DNA of 64,000 bases from Campylobacter sp. RM16187. Lineage in GTDB: Bacteria; Campylobacterota; Campylobacteria; Campylobacterales; Campylobacteraceae. The stretch covers positions 1,736,001-1,800,000 of the forward strand of contig NZ_CP012549.1 in the NCBI RefSeq assembly GCF_025319965.1, in the 5' to 3' direction. The notes beneath the pieces were generated by a model. That model did not search any database. It saw only the letters and a list, made by a program, of their open reading frames with translations, and was not told the origin of the DNA. The position numbers were made by a program, and so were the translations under genes. Shown here one piece after another: positions 46,289 through 54,560 of this stretch (positions are counted from its first letter, which is position 1; each line of letters begins with the position of its first letter).

Positions 46289-47554
46289 TTATTGTTTTGT
46301 TTTAGAAATTGCCAAATTTATCTTATCATCCATCTCATAAAATTTATATATCAAATCAACACTTTTATAACTTATGCTTTTTTGGTTCCAAGGCTCTTTT
46401 TTTACTTTTTTTAGCTTTTTAATCATTTTTGATAGCTCTTTTTTAATAAGGCTTTTCATAGACATATCCATGCCGTGTTTTAAATTTTTAATAAATTTAC
46501 CGTCTATTTCACTCTCATCTTTTATCATATTTAAAGTAGCATCGAATCCAAACTCTCGAAGTATTTTATAAAGCTCCGCCTTGTCGCTTGCTGGAGCAAT
46601 ACTAGTATCTTTTACGGAGTGATAACTGACGTAAATTGGCTTTGGATACCCACTTTGTATTTTTAAGTGATCCAAATTTAACAAATAACGTATCTCCTCC
46701 CTTGCTTCAGAGAAATAGTTTGGCGAATTTTGATTTAAGGTCCAATAAGTCTTATCAGAGCAAAAGATATTAATATTATTAAAAAATAGTGTAGTTGAAA
46801 AGCCATAATATTTTTTATAGTCAACCTCTTTGCCAAATCCTATAAAAGAAAAAGGATTGTTTGCATAACAACTATTATCTATCACTCCGTCAATTAACCA
46901 TGGGGCAATTTTTGCAGCCATGTGAGCTAAATATCCACCATGTGAGCTACCCAGCATAATAATATTAAGATTATCCGTATTTGCTCCAAAAACTTTAAAT
47001 GGCGGAGAATTTTTAATAAAAAGCAGTGTGTTTATGAGATCTTGAGCTTGCATAATCCCAAAATTTTGATATTCATTTTTAGTTGGCTGAATAGTTACGG
47101 AAAGTTCCATTAAATAATCATCAGGAAGTTCTCCTTTGGCTTTTTTGTCAGATATTGTTTGATTAAGAGCAAGCAAAATGCTTTGTGTCATTTGATAACT
47201 CTCTAAAGAGCTTAGATCTCCACTTAAAGGAATACCTATCTCTTGGCATTTGGCAGCTAAATAGTACTGATCAATTCTATCCATACAAAATACAGAACCG
47301 ACTTGAGGTCTATTTCCGATACAATGATAATTCACAATTACAACAGCTACACCAAATTCCTTTACAGCAAACTCGGCCAGATGCTGTTTGTAAGATGAAT
47401 CTGCATCGCCACCAAGTCCTGACACTACAAATAGCACAGTTTCTATCTCGCACTCGTTATCATAACTTATACGAAATTCCAAAAGTGAATCTCGCTTGAT
47501 ATTAAGCTCTACATCATCACATGAAGCAATTTCATAGCTCTTATTAACTATCAT
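46289..47554 (-). CDS. DUF2920 alpha/beta-hydrolase-like protein
   Basis: The 421-residue protein I recognise as DUF2920, a family largely limited to Campylobacter and often near flagellin-glycosylation genes. It has an alpha/beta-hydrolase layout: FVVSGLGGDADSSYKQHLAEF near the oxyanion region, nucleophile elbow MLGSSHGGYLAHMAAK (Ser near 203), and late acid/His candidates (SVKDTSIAP and LKHGMDMS). Substrate is unknown. Here it stands alone with nspC, 9 bases downstream of it, not in a flagellar locus. Base composition is somewhat more AT-rich than its neighbours, which could mean recent transfer. Confidence 0.78.
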   Translation of the reverse strand: MIVNKSYEIASCDDVELNIKRDSLLEFRISYDNECEIETVLFVVSGLGGDADSSYKQHLAEFAVKEFGVAVVIVNYHCIGNRPQVGSVFCMDRIDQYYLAAKCQEIGIPLSGDLSSLESYQMTQSILLALNQTISDKKAKGELPDDYLMELSVTIQPTKNEYQNFGIMQAQDLINTLLFIKNSPPFKVFGANTDNLNIIMLGSSHGGYLAHMAAKIAPWLIDGVIDNSCYANNPFSFIGFGKEVDYKKYYGFSTTLFFNNINIFCSDKTYWTLNQNSPNYFSEAREEIRYLLNLDHLKIQSGYPKPIYVSYHSVKDTSIAPASDKAELYKILREFGFDATLNMIKDESEIDGKFIKNLKHGMDMSMKSLIKKELSKMIKKLKKVKKEPWNQKSISYKSVDLIYKFYEMDDKINLAISKTKQ

Positions 47555-47563
47555 TTTATCTCT

Positions 47564-48703
47564 TTAATTCCTATCCTTATATTGCTCGTATCCAAATTTT
47601 CTAATTGTTTTTATTTCGCCGTTTTCTTTAAGAAGTAGCAGATCAGGCAGTTTGATTCCGTTAAAAGTCGTGTTTTTTACGATAGTGTAGTGGATCTGAT
47701 CTTCAAATATCACTCTATCGCCGATCTTTAGCTCGCTATCAAATTTATAATCAGCCTCCCCCGCGTCAATCCCCACGATATCGCCTGCTAAACAGGTATT
47801 GCCGCCAAAGCGGTAGCTAAATTTGCCGCTTTTACTCTCGCCGCGCACAGCCGGACGATATGGCATTAGTATGGTATCAGGCATATGCGCTTCAGCTGAT
47901 GTGTCTAAGATGGCGATATTTTTCTCGTTTTCAACGATATCTAGCACGCTTGATATCAAAAATCCGCACTGCCAGCCAACCGCCTCTCCAGGCTCTAGAT
48001 ATACTTCTACGCCGTATTTTTGGCGGAAATTTTTAACCAGCTTTATAAGCAGATCAACGTTATAGTCTTTTCTAGTGATATGGTGTCCGCCGCCGAAATT
48101 TATCCACTTCATCTTAGGTATAAACTCGCCAAATTTCTCTTCAAACGCCATAAGTACGGTCTCTAGGCTCTCGGCACTCTCTTCGCAAAGCGCGTGAAAA
48201 TGAAGCCCCGTGATACCATCAAGCAGATCAGCTCTAAAATTTTTAGCGGTTATTCCAAGACGGCTAAATTTGCCGCACGGATTATACATATCAGTCGGTG
48301 CAACCGAACTTTCAGGATTTACTCTAAGTCCGCATATAGCGCCTTTTCCAAGAGCTTTATCCTTAAATTTTTGCCATTGATTAAAGCTATTAAAAACAAC
48401 ATGCTTTGAGATATCTAAAATTTCATCGATATCCTCGTCTTTAAACGCCGGCGAATAGGTATGAATTTCGCCTTTTATGTAATCTTTTGCAAATTTTGCC
48501 TCATGCAAGCCGCTGCAAGTAGCTCCGTCAAGATATTCGCTTACGATATCCATCACGCCACTTAGCGCAAAGCCTTTAAGCGCTACTAGAATCTTCGCGC
48601 CGCTTTCATCTTTAACACGTTTTAATATCTCTAAATTTTTGCGTAAAAGCGCCTCTTCGCAGACATAAGCAGGTGTTTTGATAGTGTTTAAAATTTCGTT
48701 CAT
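47564..48703 (-). CDS. nspC: Carboxynorspermidine/carboxyspermidine decarboxylase
   Basis: The 379-residue PLP enzyme has an alanine-racemase/ornithine-decarboxylase-like fold. The PLP lysine is in KILVALKGFALSGV (Lys43). Other landmarks are GLRVNPESSVAP, LHFHALCEES, the glycine-rich WINFGGGHHITR, YLEPGEAVGW and GNTCLAGD with the catalytic Cys. It decarboxylates carboxyspermidine to spermidine in the alternative polyamine pathway of Campylobacterota. The partner dehydrogenase lies at 59493-60716. Corresponds to Cj1515c. Confidence 0.92.
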   Translation of the reverse strand: MNEILNTIKTPAYVCEEALLRKNLEILKRVKDESGAKILVALKGFALSGVMDIVSEYLDGATCSGLHEAKFAKDYIKGEIHTYSPAFKDEDIDEILDISKHVVFNSFNQWQKFKDKALGKGAICGLRVNPESSVAPTDMYNPCGKFSRLGITAKNFRADLLDGITGLHFHALCEESAESLETVLMAFEEKFGEFIPKMKWINFGGGHHITRKDYNVDLLIKLVKNFRQKYGVEVYLEPGEAVGWQCGFLISSVLDIVENEKNIAILDTSAEAHMPDTILMPYRPAVRGESKSGKFSYRFGGNTCLAGDIVGIDAGEADYKFDSELKIGDRVIFEDQIHYTIVKNTTFNGIKLPDLLLLKENGEIKTIRKFGYEQYKDRN

Positions 48704-48795
48704 TTAACTCTCTGTTTCATAAAAATTTTGATGACAAGTATATCCAAATTTAATAATTTTAAGTAAAATGGCGAAAATTTTCAAAAAGGATAAGT

Positions 48796-49023
48796 ATGGT
48801 TGAAGTTGAATTTTTAGGACCGATAAAGATCGATAACATCAAGCTTGAAGCCTCAAATTTGCTCGAAGTTAAAGAGGCTTTAAAAGGCTACAGTGAATTA
48901 GAGCTTGGCGAGTGGCTTAAAATTTGCGCGGTTGCCGTAAATGACGAGATAGTTAGCGGGCTTGAAACACCTCTTAAAGACGGCGATAGAATTTCTATTT
49001 TGCCACCTGTTTGCGGAGGTTAA
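48796..49023 (+). CDS. moaD: Molybdopterin synthase small subunit MoaD
   Basis: The 75-residue ubiquitin-like sulfur carrier ends in the required di-glycine (PPVCGG). The LKDGDRISILPPV segment is the standard C-terminal strand. When thiocarboxylated it donates sulfur to precursor Z in the MoaE active site. It is the first gene of moaD-moaE (1-base gap) and divergent from nspC. The match to Cj1517 is positional. Confidence 0.93.
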   Translation: MVEVEFLGPIKIDNIKLEASNLLEVKEALKGYSELELGEWLKICAVAVNDEIVSGLETPLKDGDRISILPPVCGG

Positions 49024-49024
49024 G

Positions 49025-49459
49025 ATGGAAATTTACGAAGGAAGCTTGGAAGTAGAAAAGATCACAAACGCTTGGTATAACGAGTTTAAAGATAAAAACT
49101 GCGGTGCGTTTATCACATTTGTGGGCATCGTGCGCGAAGAAGGCGGCATAAGCGCGCTTAGCTTTGATATCTATGAGCCGATTTTAGCTAAATGGCTAAA
49201 AAGCTGGGAAGAAAGAGCGGCAAAAGAAAATGCTTACGTCCTCTTTGCACACTCAAAAGGCGATGTAGCCGTGCATACAAGCTCGTATGTCGCAGGCGTG
49301 GTAAGCCCTCAAAGAAAGGTTGCACTAAAGCTAATCAACGAATTTGTCGAGGACTTTAAAGCAAACGCGCCTATCTGGAAATACGATGTGATAGACGGAA
49401 AACGAATTTACGCTAAAGAACGAAGCCAAGCGATAAAAGGCGCAGGGCTTTTGGCTTAA
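49025..49459 (+). CDS. moaE: Molybdopterin synthase catalytic subunit MoaE
   Basis: The protein has 144 residues from ATG 49025, one base after the moaD stop; a longer upstream frame would run inside moaD. Family motifs are GAFITFVGIVREEGG, LSFDIYEPI, VLFAHSKGDVAVHTSSYVAGVVSPQR and the C-terminal PIWKYDVIDGKRIY with the catalytic Lys region. With MoaD it converts precursor Z to molybdopterin, needed for FdhA. Confidence 0.94.
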   Translation: MEIYEGSLEVEKITNAWYNEFKDKNCGAFITFVGIVREEGGISALSFDIYEPILAKWLKSWEERAAKENAYVLFAHSKGDVAVHTSSYVAGVVSPQRKVALKLINEFVEDFKANAPIWKYDVIDGKRIYAKERSQAIKGAGLLA

Positions 49460-49479
49460 AACTGCAAATATTCCGGACG

Positions 49480-49579
49480 GAATGTGTGTAGTTTAATCGA
49501 AATTTTAATGCCCGCAAAGGAGCATACATAAAAGTATGTGGCTGAAGCGGGTATATGAAATTTCGATTAAAATCCATTC
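49480..49579. repeat. Nested palindromic element between moaE and yedE
   Basis: About 100 bases between convergent genes fold into one long hairpin. TTTAATCGAAATTT (49492-49505) pairs perfectly with AAATTTCGATTAAA (49558-49571). Inside it CCCGC (49511-49515) pairs with GCGGG (49547-49551), and at the tip CATAC (49523-49527) pairs with GTATG (49534-49538). GAATG/CATTC extends the base. The size and layered symmetry exceed an ordinary terminator; it may be a small dispersed repeat or a structured RNA. It could also terminate both genes. I found no second copy in this window by eye. Confidence 0.7.
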
Positions 49580-49596
49580 GATATACAAAATTTAAC

Positions 49597-50649
49597 TTAC
49601 CTTTTAAAAAGCCCTACATAAACCGCAAAAACAAACCCCACTATCACCGCATAAGGCGCATTTACGGTTATGCCACTTGGCGAACTTGCCAGCATAAAGT
49701 TATGCGCAAAAGCAGCTCCCGCCATCATCCCGGTAACAAATATAACCGAGTTTAAATTTCCCGCTCCCATCTGCACCAGATGCTTACCGGGACACCCTTC
49801 GCTAAGGCTAAAGCAAAGCCCTGCAAGCGCCATGCCTAAGAAATTCCAGATGTAGTTGTTGTGTGCGATGGGCTGAGCTTCAAAGCCGAATTTATACTGC
49901 CCAAGAGCCAAATTTGCAACGCTTGCAAAAAATATAATGCTAAGCAACCCCGCAAACATCGAAAAATCACCCTTATAAATGTGTCCGATCGCACCTACGC
50001 TACAAAATTTGCTCTTATGCATCAAAACGCCTATCAGCACGCCCGCACCAAGCGAGATCCAAACCGCTGCATGCTGAGATCCGGGACCTTTTACCGAGGC
50101 AAATAGCGCGCCGCTTTCGCCTGCTTTAAAGCCAAATATCAAAGCCGCAAACATAGCAATAGCAATTACCACAGGCAAAATTCCAAACGCCTTGCTAGCA
50201 GAAGCTCCGCTATCAAGCTTGTAGCCAAATTTCTTAAACATAACTCCAAAGCTAACTCCTACGACAAGTCCGCCAAAGCCCGCAAGAGCGCTCATATCGC
50301 CTCCGCCAAGACGCAAAAACGCACGCCACGGGCAACCAAGAAAGACAAGACATCCGATCATTGCAAATACACCCAAGAAAAAGCGCAAAAACGGCGATGA
50401 GCCAGTAACCGGAGCAAATTCTCTAGTCCAAAGCACGCTTGCTAAAAATCCGCCGATCACAAGCCCCATAATCTCAGGGCGCATATACTGCACGACGCTT
50501 GCTCTGTGAAGCCCAAGCGAGCCCGTTATATCGCGCAAAAAACAAGCCGCGCATACACCCATGTTGCCGGGATTACCGAAAAATACAAGAAGAGCAGCCA
50601 CTATGCCAAGCGCTCCGCCGGCTACGATTTGCCATTTTAAAGTGTTCAT
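49597..50649 (-). CDS. yedE: YedE-type putative selenium transporter (FdhT-like)
   Basis: The 350-residue YeeE/YedE-family membrane protein has about nine helices. Conserved Cys-containing loops are GNMGVCAACFLRDITGSLGLH, MIGCLVFLGCPWRAFLRLGGGDM, HKSKFCSVGAIGH and FSLSEGCPGKHLVQMGAGNL. These GCPGR/K-type loops conduct sulfur or selenium species. In C. jejuni the homologue Cj1500 (FdhT) is needed for formate dehydrogenase activity, as I recall. Its presence with selC, selD, yedF and fdhA supports a selenium role. It stands alone, divergent from moeA. Confidence 0.88.
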   Translation of the reverse strand: MNTLKWQIVAGGALGIVAALLVFFGNPGNMGVCAACFLRDITGSLGLHRASVVQYMRPEIMGLVIGGFLASVLWTREFAPVTGSSPFLRFFLGVFAMIGCLVFLGCPWRAFLRLGGGDMSALAGFGGLVVGVSFGVMFKKFGYKLDSGASASKAFGILPVVIAIAMFAALIFGFKAGESGALFASVKGPGSQHAAVWISLGAGVLIGVLMHKSKFCSVGAIGHIYKGDFSMFAGLLSIIFFASVANLALGQYKFGFEAQPIAHNNYIWNFLGMALAGLCFSLSEGCPGKHLVQMGAGNLNSVIFVTGMMAGAAFAHNFMLASSPSGITVNAPYAVIVGFVFAVYVGLFKR

Positions 50650-50854
50650 GAAAATTCCTTGAGGATAGGTAAAATCAGCCTGATTTCTTAAGCTTTATTC
50701 TAGCTTGTGAAAAATAAAAAGGTGATAAATTCCATAGCTATTTAAGGCTAAGATGATAAAATATGCAAAATTTGCGCTTTAAATAAACAAGCTCGCGTTG
50801 CACACAAAACAGCTTAAATTTAGGCTTTATGAGCGAGCAAGATAAGGAAATAAA

Positions 50855-52051
50855 ATGAAAGAATTTATGAGCTATGCAGCCAGCCTTGATATCCTACGCT
50901 CGACGATTACACCTTGGGATAAGGTTCAAAAAGTAGCCATCACTGAAGCACTTGATAGAAACATTGCCATAGATGTTATCGCTGCCGATAACTACCCGCC
51001 AAAGCCTACTTCGGCTATGGACGGATACGCCTTTAAATGGAGTGAAAATTTAAGCGAGCTAGAGCTCATCACCGACCTTCCTGCAGGCACCGATAAAGGC
51101 ATCGTCGTAGAGAGCTCAAAGTGCATTAAGACCTTTACGGGCTCGCTTATGAGTGAGGGCACAGACACGCTTGTACCTGTTGAAAATGTCGAAGTCGCAG
51201 GCTCTAAAATCATAATAAAAAAGCCGATAAATAAAGGCTTTGCGGTTAGAGAGGTCGGCGAGAGCTATAAAAAAGGCGAAATTCTCATCAAAAAAGGTAC
51301 TAAAATAGGCTACGCCGAAGTTGCGCTTATGGCTGAGCTTGGGATGTTTCACATAAGTGTATTTGTGCGCCCGAGAGTTGCGATACTAGCTACCGGAAGC
51401 GAGATAAGAGATCTTGGCGAGCCGCTTTTAAACCCTGCTCAAATTCACAGCTCAAACCACATCGCAATCGCCCAAATGGTACGCAAAATGGGAGCCGAGC
51501 CGATCATCTGTGAGATCGCAAAAGATAACGCCGACACCGTAAAAGAGGCTATCATCAGCGCTTTAAAGAGTGCCGATATATTAGTAACCACAGGCGGCAT
51601 CAGCATGGGGGATTACGACTTTGTAAAGGGCGCGCTTGATCAAAACTTTAAGATCATCATAGACGGCGCCGCGATAAAACCCGGCAGACACATCAAAGTA
51701 GTAAAAAGCGAGGACAAATACATCTTTGCGCTTCCCGGATTTCCGTATTCGGCGATGGTTATGTGCGTGCTTTACGTGCGAGTTTTGATAAACTCTTGGT
51801 TTGATCTGCCTGAGCCAAAGATAACCGCGATAATAGACGAAGACTATAAAAAACGCTCGCCGTTTTTGGAATTTACGGCTGTAAATTTAGTAAATCGCGA
51901 CGGCAAAATTTACGTAAATTTAGACGGCAAGAAGCTTGGAAGCTCCGCGATCGTAAATAACCTCTTAAACGACGCGGCTCTTTTAATCATCCCAAAAGAG
52001 ACGGAATTCATAGCTAAAGGCGAAGCAGTAGAGGTTCTAAAGATGGTTTAA
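50855..52051 (+). CDS. moeA: Molybdopterin molybdenumtransferase MoeA
   Basis: The 398-residue enzyme inserts molybdenum or tungsten into adenylylated molybdopterin. Hallmarks are ADNYPPKPTSAMDGYAF near the start, SEGTDTLVPVENVE, and ILATGSEI followed by NPAQIHSSN. The MoCF-binding core has TTGGISMGDYDFVKGAL, the PGRHIKVV motif and ALPGFPYSAMV. The final domain IV is present. It has an AAGGAAAT ribosome-binding site and ends 4 bases before a strong terminator. Corresponds to Cj1519. Confidence 0.95.
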   Translation: MKEFMSYAASLDILRSTITPWDKVQKVAITEALDRNIAIDVIAADNYPPKPTSAMDGYAFKWSENLSELELITDLPAGTDKGIVVESSKCIKTFTGSLMSEGTDTLVPVENVEVAGSKIIIKKPINKGFAVREVGESYKKGEILIKKGTKIGYAEVALMAELGMFHISVFVRPRVAILATGSEIRDLGEPLLNPAQIHSSNHIAIAQMVRKMGAEPIICEIAKDNADTVKEAIISALKSADILVTTGGISMGDYDFVKGALDQNFKIIIDGAAIKPGRHIKVVKSEDKYIFALPGFPYSAMVMCVLYVRVLINSWFDLPEPKITAIIDEDYKKRSPFLEFTAVNLVNRDGKIYVNLDGKKLGSSAIVNNLLNDAALLIIPKETEFIAKGEAVEVLKMV

Positions 52052-52055
52052 TGAA

Positions 52056-52084
52056 AATTTAGGCTCTTTAAAAGAGCCTAAATT
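52056..52084. terminator. Bidirectional terminator between moeA and the DUF4198 gene
   Basis: AATTTAGGCTCTT (52056-52068) and AAGAGCCTAAATT (52072-52084) form a perfect 13-bp stem with a 3-nt loop. A/T runs on both sides let it serve both convergent genes. Confidence 0.92.
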
Positions 52085-52089
52085 ATACC

Positions 52090-52962
52090 TCAACGTTCTT
52101 TTACATTAAAAGCGAGGCTAGCCATATGAAATACATTCTTAGTCTTTCCAAAAAGCTCTTTTAACTCCCCGTCTTTTGTCACACTTTGATTGTAAGAGAT
52201 ACTAACGACCCACTCGCCAGGATGCGTAAGTCTTATCTTGGCCACTCCATTCATCAAAAACGAATAATAAGCAGTACCGCCAACTTGACCTAAATTTTCA
52301 TTATCAGCTCTTATAAATTCGTTCATCTTATCGCTTACGCTTATTTTCTTTCCATTAAAAAGAACTTCAAACTCAACTTCATCGCCAACTTTTAAATTAG
52401 ATATATTACCCCTTGGCATAATTTCAAGAGCGTGACCAAGAGGCTTTAGTTCGCTATTGAAATTTAAATATCTCTTTGCAAACGCTTGGTATTTAAGAGC
52501 AAAAAGAACTTTTGAGGCATCGCTTATCTCATCAAGTGGCTTTTGATTCATTCTGGATTTACCGTTTTGATCGATGTATTGCGTTACAAAAGTGGGTTTT
52601 GTAACGGCCTCAAAGATAACGTTTTTAGGCATATCTTTTTTGAGTGAAATTTTATTAAAGGCAAAATCGGCTTGAAAAATACTAAATTTATCACTCTCTA
52701 AAAACGAATTTGGTAGACTAAACTCGGGAAAATATAGCTTTGAAACTCCATTCTCGTCTATCATTTGAAATTTTTGTAAATTTACGCTTCCGTTTTCAGA
52801 ATTTACCATATCATCAATTGGTATTTGATGCCCCCAGCCGACATTTACAAGCAAATGCCCCGGTCTATGCACCGTATGCTCGCTTAAATTTATCCAAAAA
52901 GTATGAGCAAAAGCGTTTATTGCTAGCGCTGCAATTAAAAACAAAATTTTTATATTTTTCAT
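52090..52962 (-). CDS. DUF4198 periplasmic protein, probable metal-uptake component
   Basis: The 290-residue secreted protein has a signal peptide ending AINAFA (residues 1-19) directly followed by HTFWINLSEHTVHRPGHLLVNVGWGHQIPIDD. This leaves a His at the mature N-terminus, typical of DUF4198/NikK-type proteins. The rest is beta-rich with a second Ig-like domain (GDEVEFEVLFNGK...IRLTHPGEWVVSISYNQS). NikK-like members help nickel or cobalt uptake, but related ones occur with iron systems. A Fur-like box lies 38 bases upstream, pointing to metal regulation. No transporter genes are next to it. Confidence 0.72.
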   Translation of the reverse strand: MKNIKILFLIAALAINAFAHTFWINLSEHTVHRPGHLLVNVGWGHQIPIDDMVNSENGSVNLQKFQMIDENGVSKLYFPEFSLPNSFLESDKFSIFQADFAFNKISLKKDMPKNVIFEAVTKPTFVTQYIDQNGKSRMNQKPLDEISDASKVLFALKYQAFAKRYLNFNSELKPLGHALEIMPRGNISNLKVGDEVEFEVLFNGKKISVSDKMNEFIRADNENLGQVGGTAYYSFLMNGVAKIRLTHPGEWVVSISYNQSVTKDGELKELFGKTKNVFHMASLAFNVKER

Positions 52963-52999
52963 TACATCTCCTTTAAATTTATACCTAGTATAGTCTTTA

Positions 53000-53014
53000 T
53001 GATGAATATTATCA
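53000..53014 (-). promoter_or_regulatory. Fur-box-like operator upstream of the DUF4198 gene
   Basis: On the minus strand the site reads TGATAAT-A-TTCATCA, matching 12 of 14 positions of the 7-1-7 Fur consensus TGATAATnATTATCA. Its position, 38-52 bases before the start codon, would overlap the promoter. NikR binding cannot be excluded. Confidence 0.5.
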
Positions 53015-53156
53015 ATTTAAATTTATCGCCAAAAGGATTTATTTTAATGCTAAAAGGATTTTTTTATGAAATTAAATTTCAAAAATTTTTTGCTTAAAAT
53101 CTCAAAATTTGCAGTACAATAGCGCCTAAATTTTAAAATTTTAGGAACACTTCAAA

Positions 53157-54560
53157 ATGCTTGTCATAGGTGATTATAACCTCGAAAAATTCAGCATTAC
53201 AACAAAACCTTGTATGCAAAAATATCTTGAAAAACTCCAAAATGAAATCGAACTTAGCATAAGCGATTATACATTTGCGGCAAATTATATCTGGCTTTCA
53301 AACGCAAGCGGCTTTTACGCGGTCATAGAGGATTGCTTTTGCCTCTTTGTGATGACAGGAAGTGAACTTAGCATGCTTTTGCCACCTATCGGTAAGTTTG
53401 AAAATCTGAAAAACGCTACGGAAAAATGCTTTGAAATCATGAATTTAAACAACAGTTCGCGCCACTACTCAAGGATTGATTACGTGGCTGAAAATATCCT
53501 TGAAAAATTTGCCGTGATGATCGATGAGAGCGCAAATATCTTTGATGTTTTTGAAGATTACTTGTTTGAAAAAAAGCTGGTTGATTACATATACAAAACC
53601 GATAGTTTGATCGAGCTAAAGGGCAACTCCTATCATACAAAACGCACAGAGATCAACAAATTTAAAAACACCTATCCAAATTTTCGTATCGAGACGCTAG
53701 AGCCCGCAAAGCACAGCAAAGAGATCATAACTCTAGCCAATATTTGGGCGCAAGAGCGCATAAAATACATACCAAAAGAGCAAGCAGATGAGTTCATGGA
53801 GGGCATGTATCAGGAAAAAGCGGCGATTAAAAAAATGCTTCAAAACTACGAGGCTCTCGAGCTTAGCGGCATAGTTTTATACATCAACGACATATTGCAG
53901 GGCTTTACGGTCGGCGAGAGGATCAACGATAAGGTAGCAAGCGTCATCATAGAAAAGACGAATTTTGAAGTGCTTGGTTGCGCGCAGTTTATATTTCGCG
54001 AATTTAGCAAAATTCTCAAAGAAAAATACGGCTGCGAGTTCATAAACGTGGGCGATGACATGGGGTTTGAAAATCTTAAAAAAGTAAAGATGAGCTACCG
54101 TCCAGAGCAACTTTGCGTAAAATCAAAAATGACCTTACAAAAGCCAAATTTAACTGATATAAAGGCACTTTTTGAGCTTGAGAGCGCCTCTTTTGACAAG
54201 TTTAACAGCCCTCTTTCAAAAAGAGCTTTTAGGTATCACATAGATAAAAATTTCATGCTCGTAGCAAAAGAAAATGGCGAAATTTTAGGCTACATTTTGA
54301 TATTTGCCTATCTTAAAGCTCCTCGCATCTACTCGCTTGCAGTTAGTCCAAAAGCTAGAGGTAAAGGAGTTGCAAAAGCGCTTATAAGCGAGGTTTTAAG
54401 CTTGTTTGAAAGCTTGCGCCTTGAAGTTAGAGTTGATAACGTAGCGGCGATAAATTTGTATAAAAAATTTGGCTTTAAGCAAATCAAAACGCTTAGCAAA
54501 TACTATGATGACGGTTGCGACGCTTTAGAGATGCTTTGGCTGAAGCGCGAATTTAAGTAG
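53157..54560 (+). CDS. DUF2156 phosphatidylglycerol-lysyltransferase-like domain fused to a GNAT acetyltransferase
   Basis: The 467-residue protein has two parts. Residues about 1-320 are a DUF2156-type double-GNAT fold as in LPG synthetases: YTFAANYIWLSNA..., the LKGNSYHTKRTEINKFKNTYPNF block and FEFINVGDDMGFENLKKVKMSYRPE near its end. Residues about 322-467 form a RimI-like GNAT domain with the acetyl-CoA loop SLAVSPKARGKGVAKALISEVLS and the AAINLYKKFGFKQI motif. There are no membrane helices, so it is not a full MprF. The substrates are unknown; the combination suggests aminoacyl- or acyl-transfer to a cell component. The C-terminus overlaps the convergent gene by 8 bases. Confidence 0.75.
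   Translation: MLVIGDYNLEKFSITTKPCMQKYLEKLQNEIELSISDYTFAANYIWLSNASGFYAVIEDCFCLFVMTGSELSMLLPPIGKFENLKNATEKCFEIMNLNNSSRHYSRIDYVAENILEKFAVMIDESANIFDVFEDYLFEKKLVDYIYKTDSLIELKGNSYHTKRTEINKFKNTYPNFRIETLEPAKHSKEIITLANIWAQERIKYIPKEQADEFMEGMYQEKAAIKKMLQNYEALELSGIVLYINDILQGFTVGERINDKVASVIIEKTNFEVLGCAQFIFREFSKILKEKYGCEFINVGDDMGFENLKKVKMSYRPEQLCVKSKMTLQKPNLTDIKALFELESASFDKFNSPLSKRAFRYHIDKNFMLVAKENGEILGYILIFAYLKAPRIYSLAVSPKARGKGVAKALISEVLSLFESLRLEVRVDNVAAINLYKKFGFKQIKTLSKYYDDGCDALEMLWLKREFK

Noticed and set aside
48962-49024. Longer moaE frame starting inside moaD
   Set aside because: MoaE proteins begin as at 49025, and the extra residues are moaD read in another frame.
49480-49579. Molybdenum cofactor riboswitch
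   Set aside because: The palindrome lies downstream of both flanking genes rather than in a leader and does not show a Moco-riboswitch-like layout that I could recognise.
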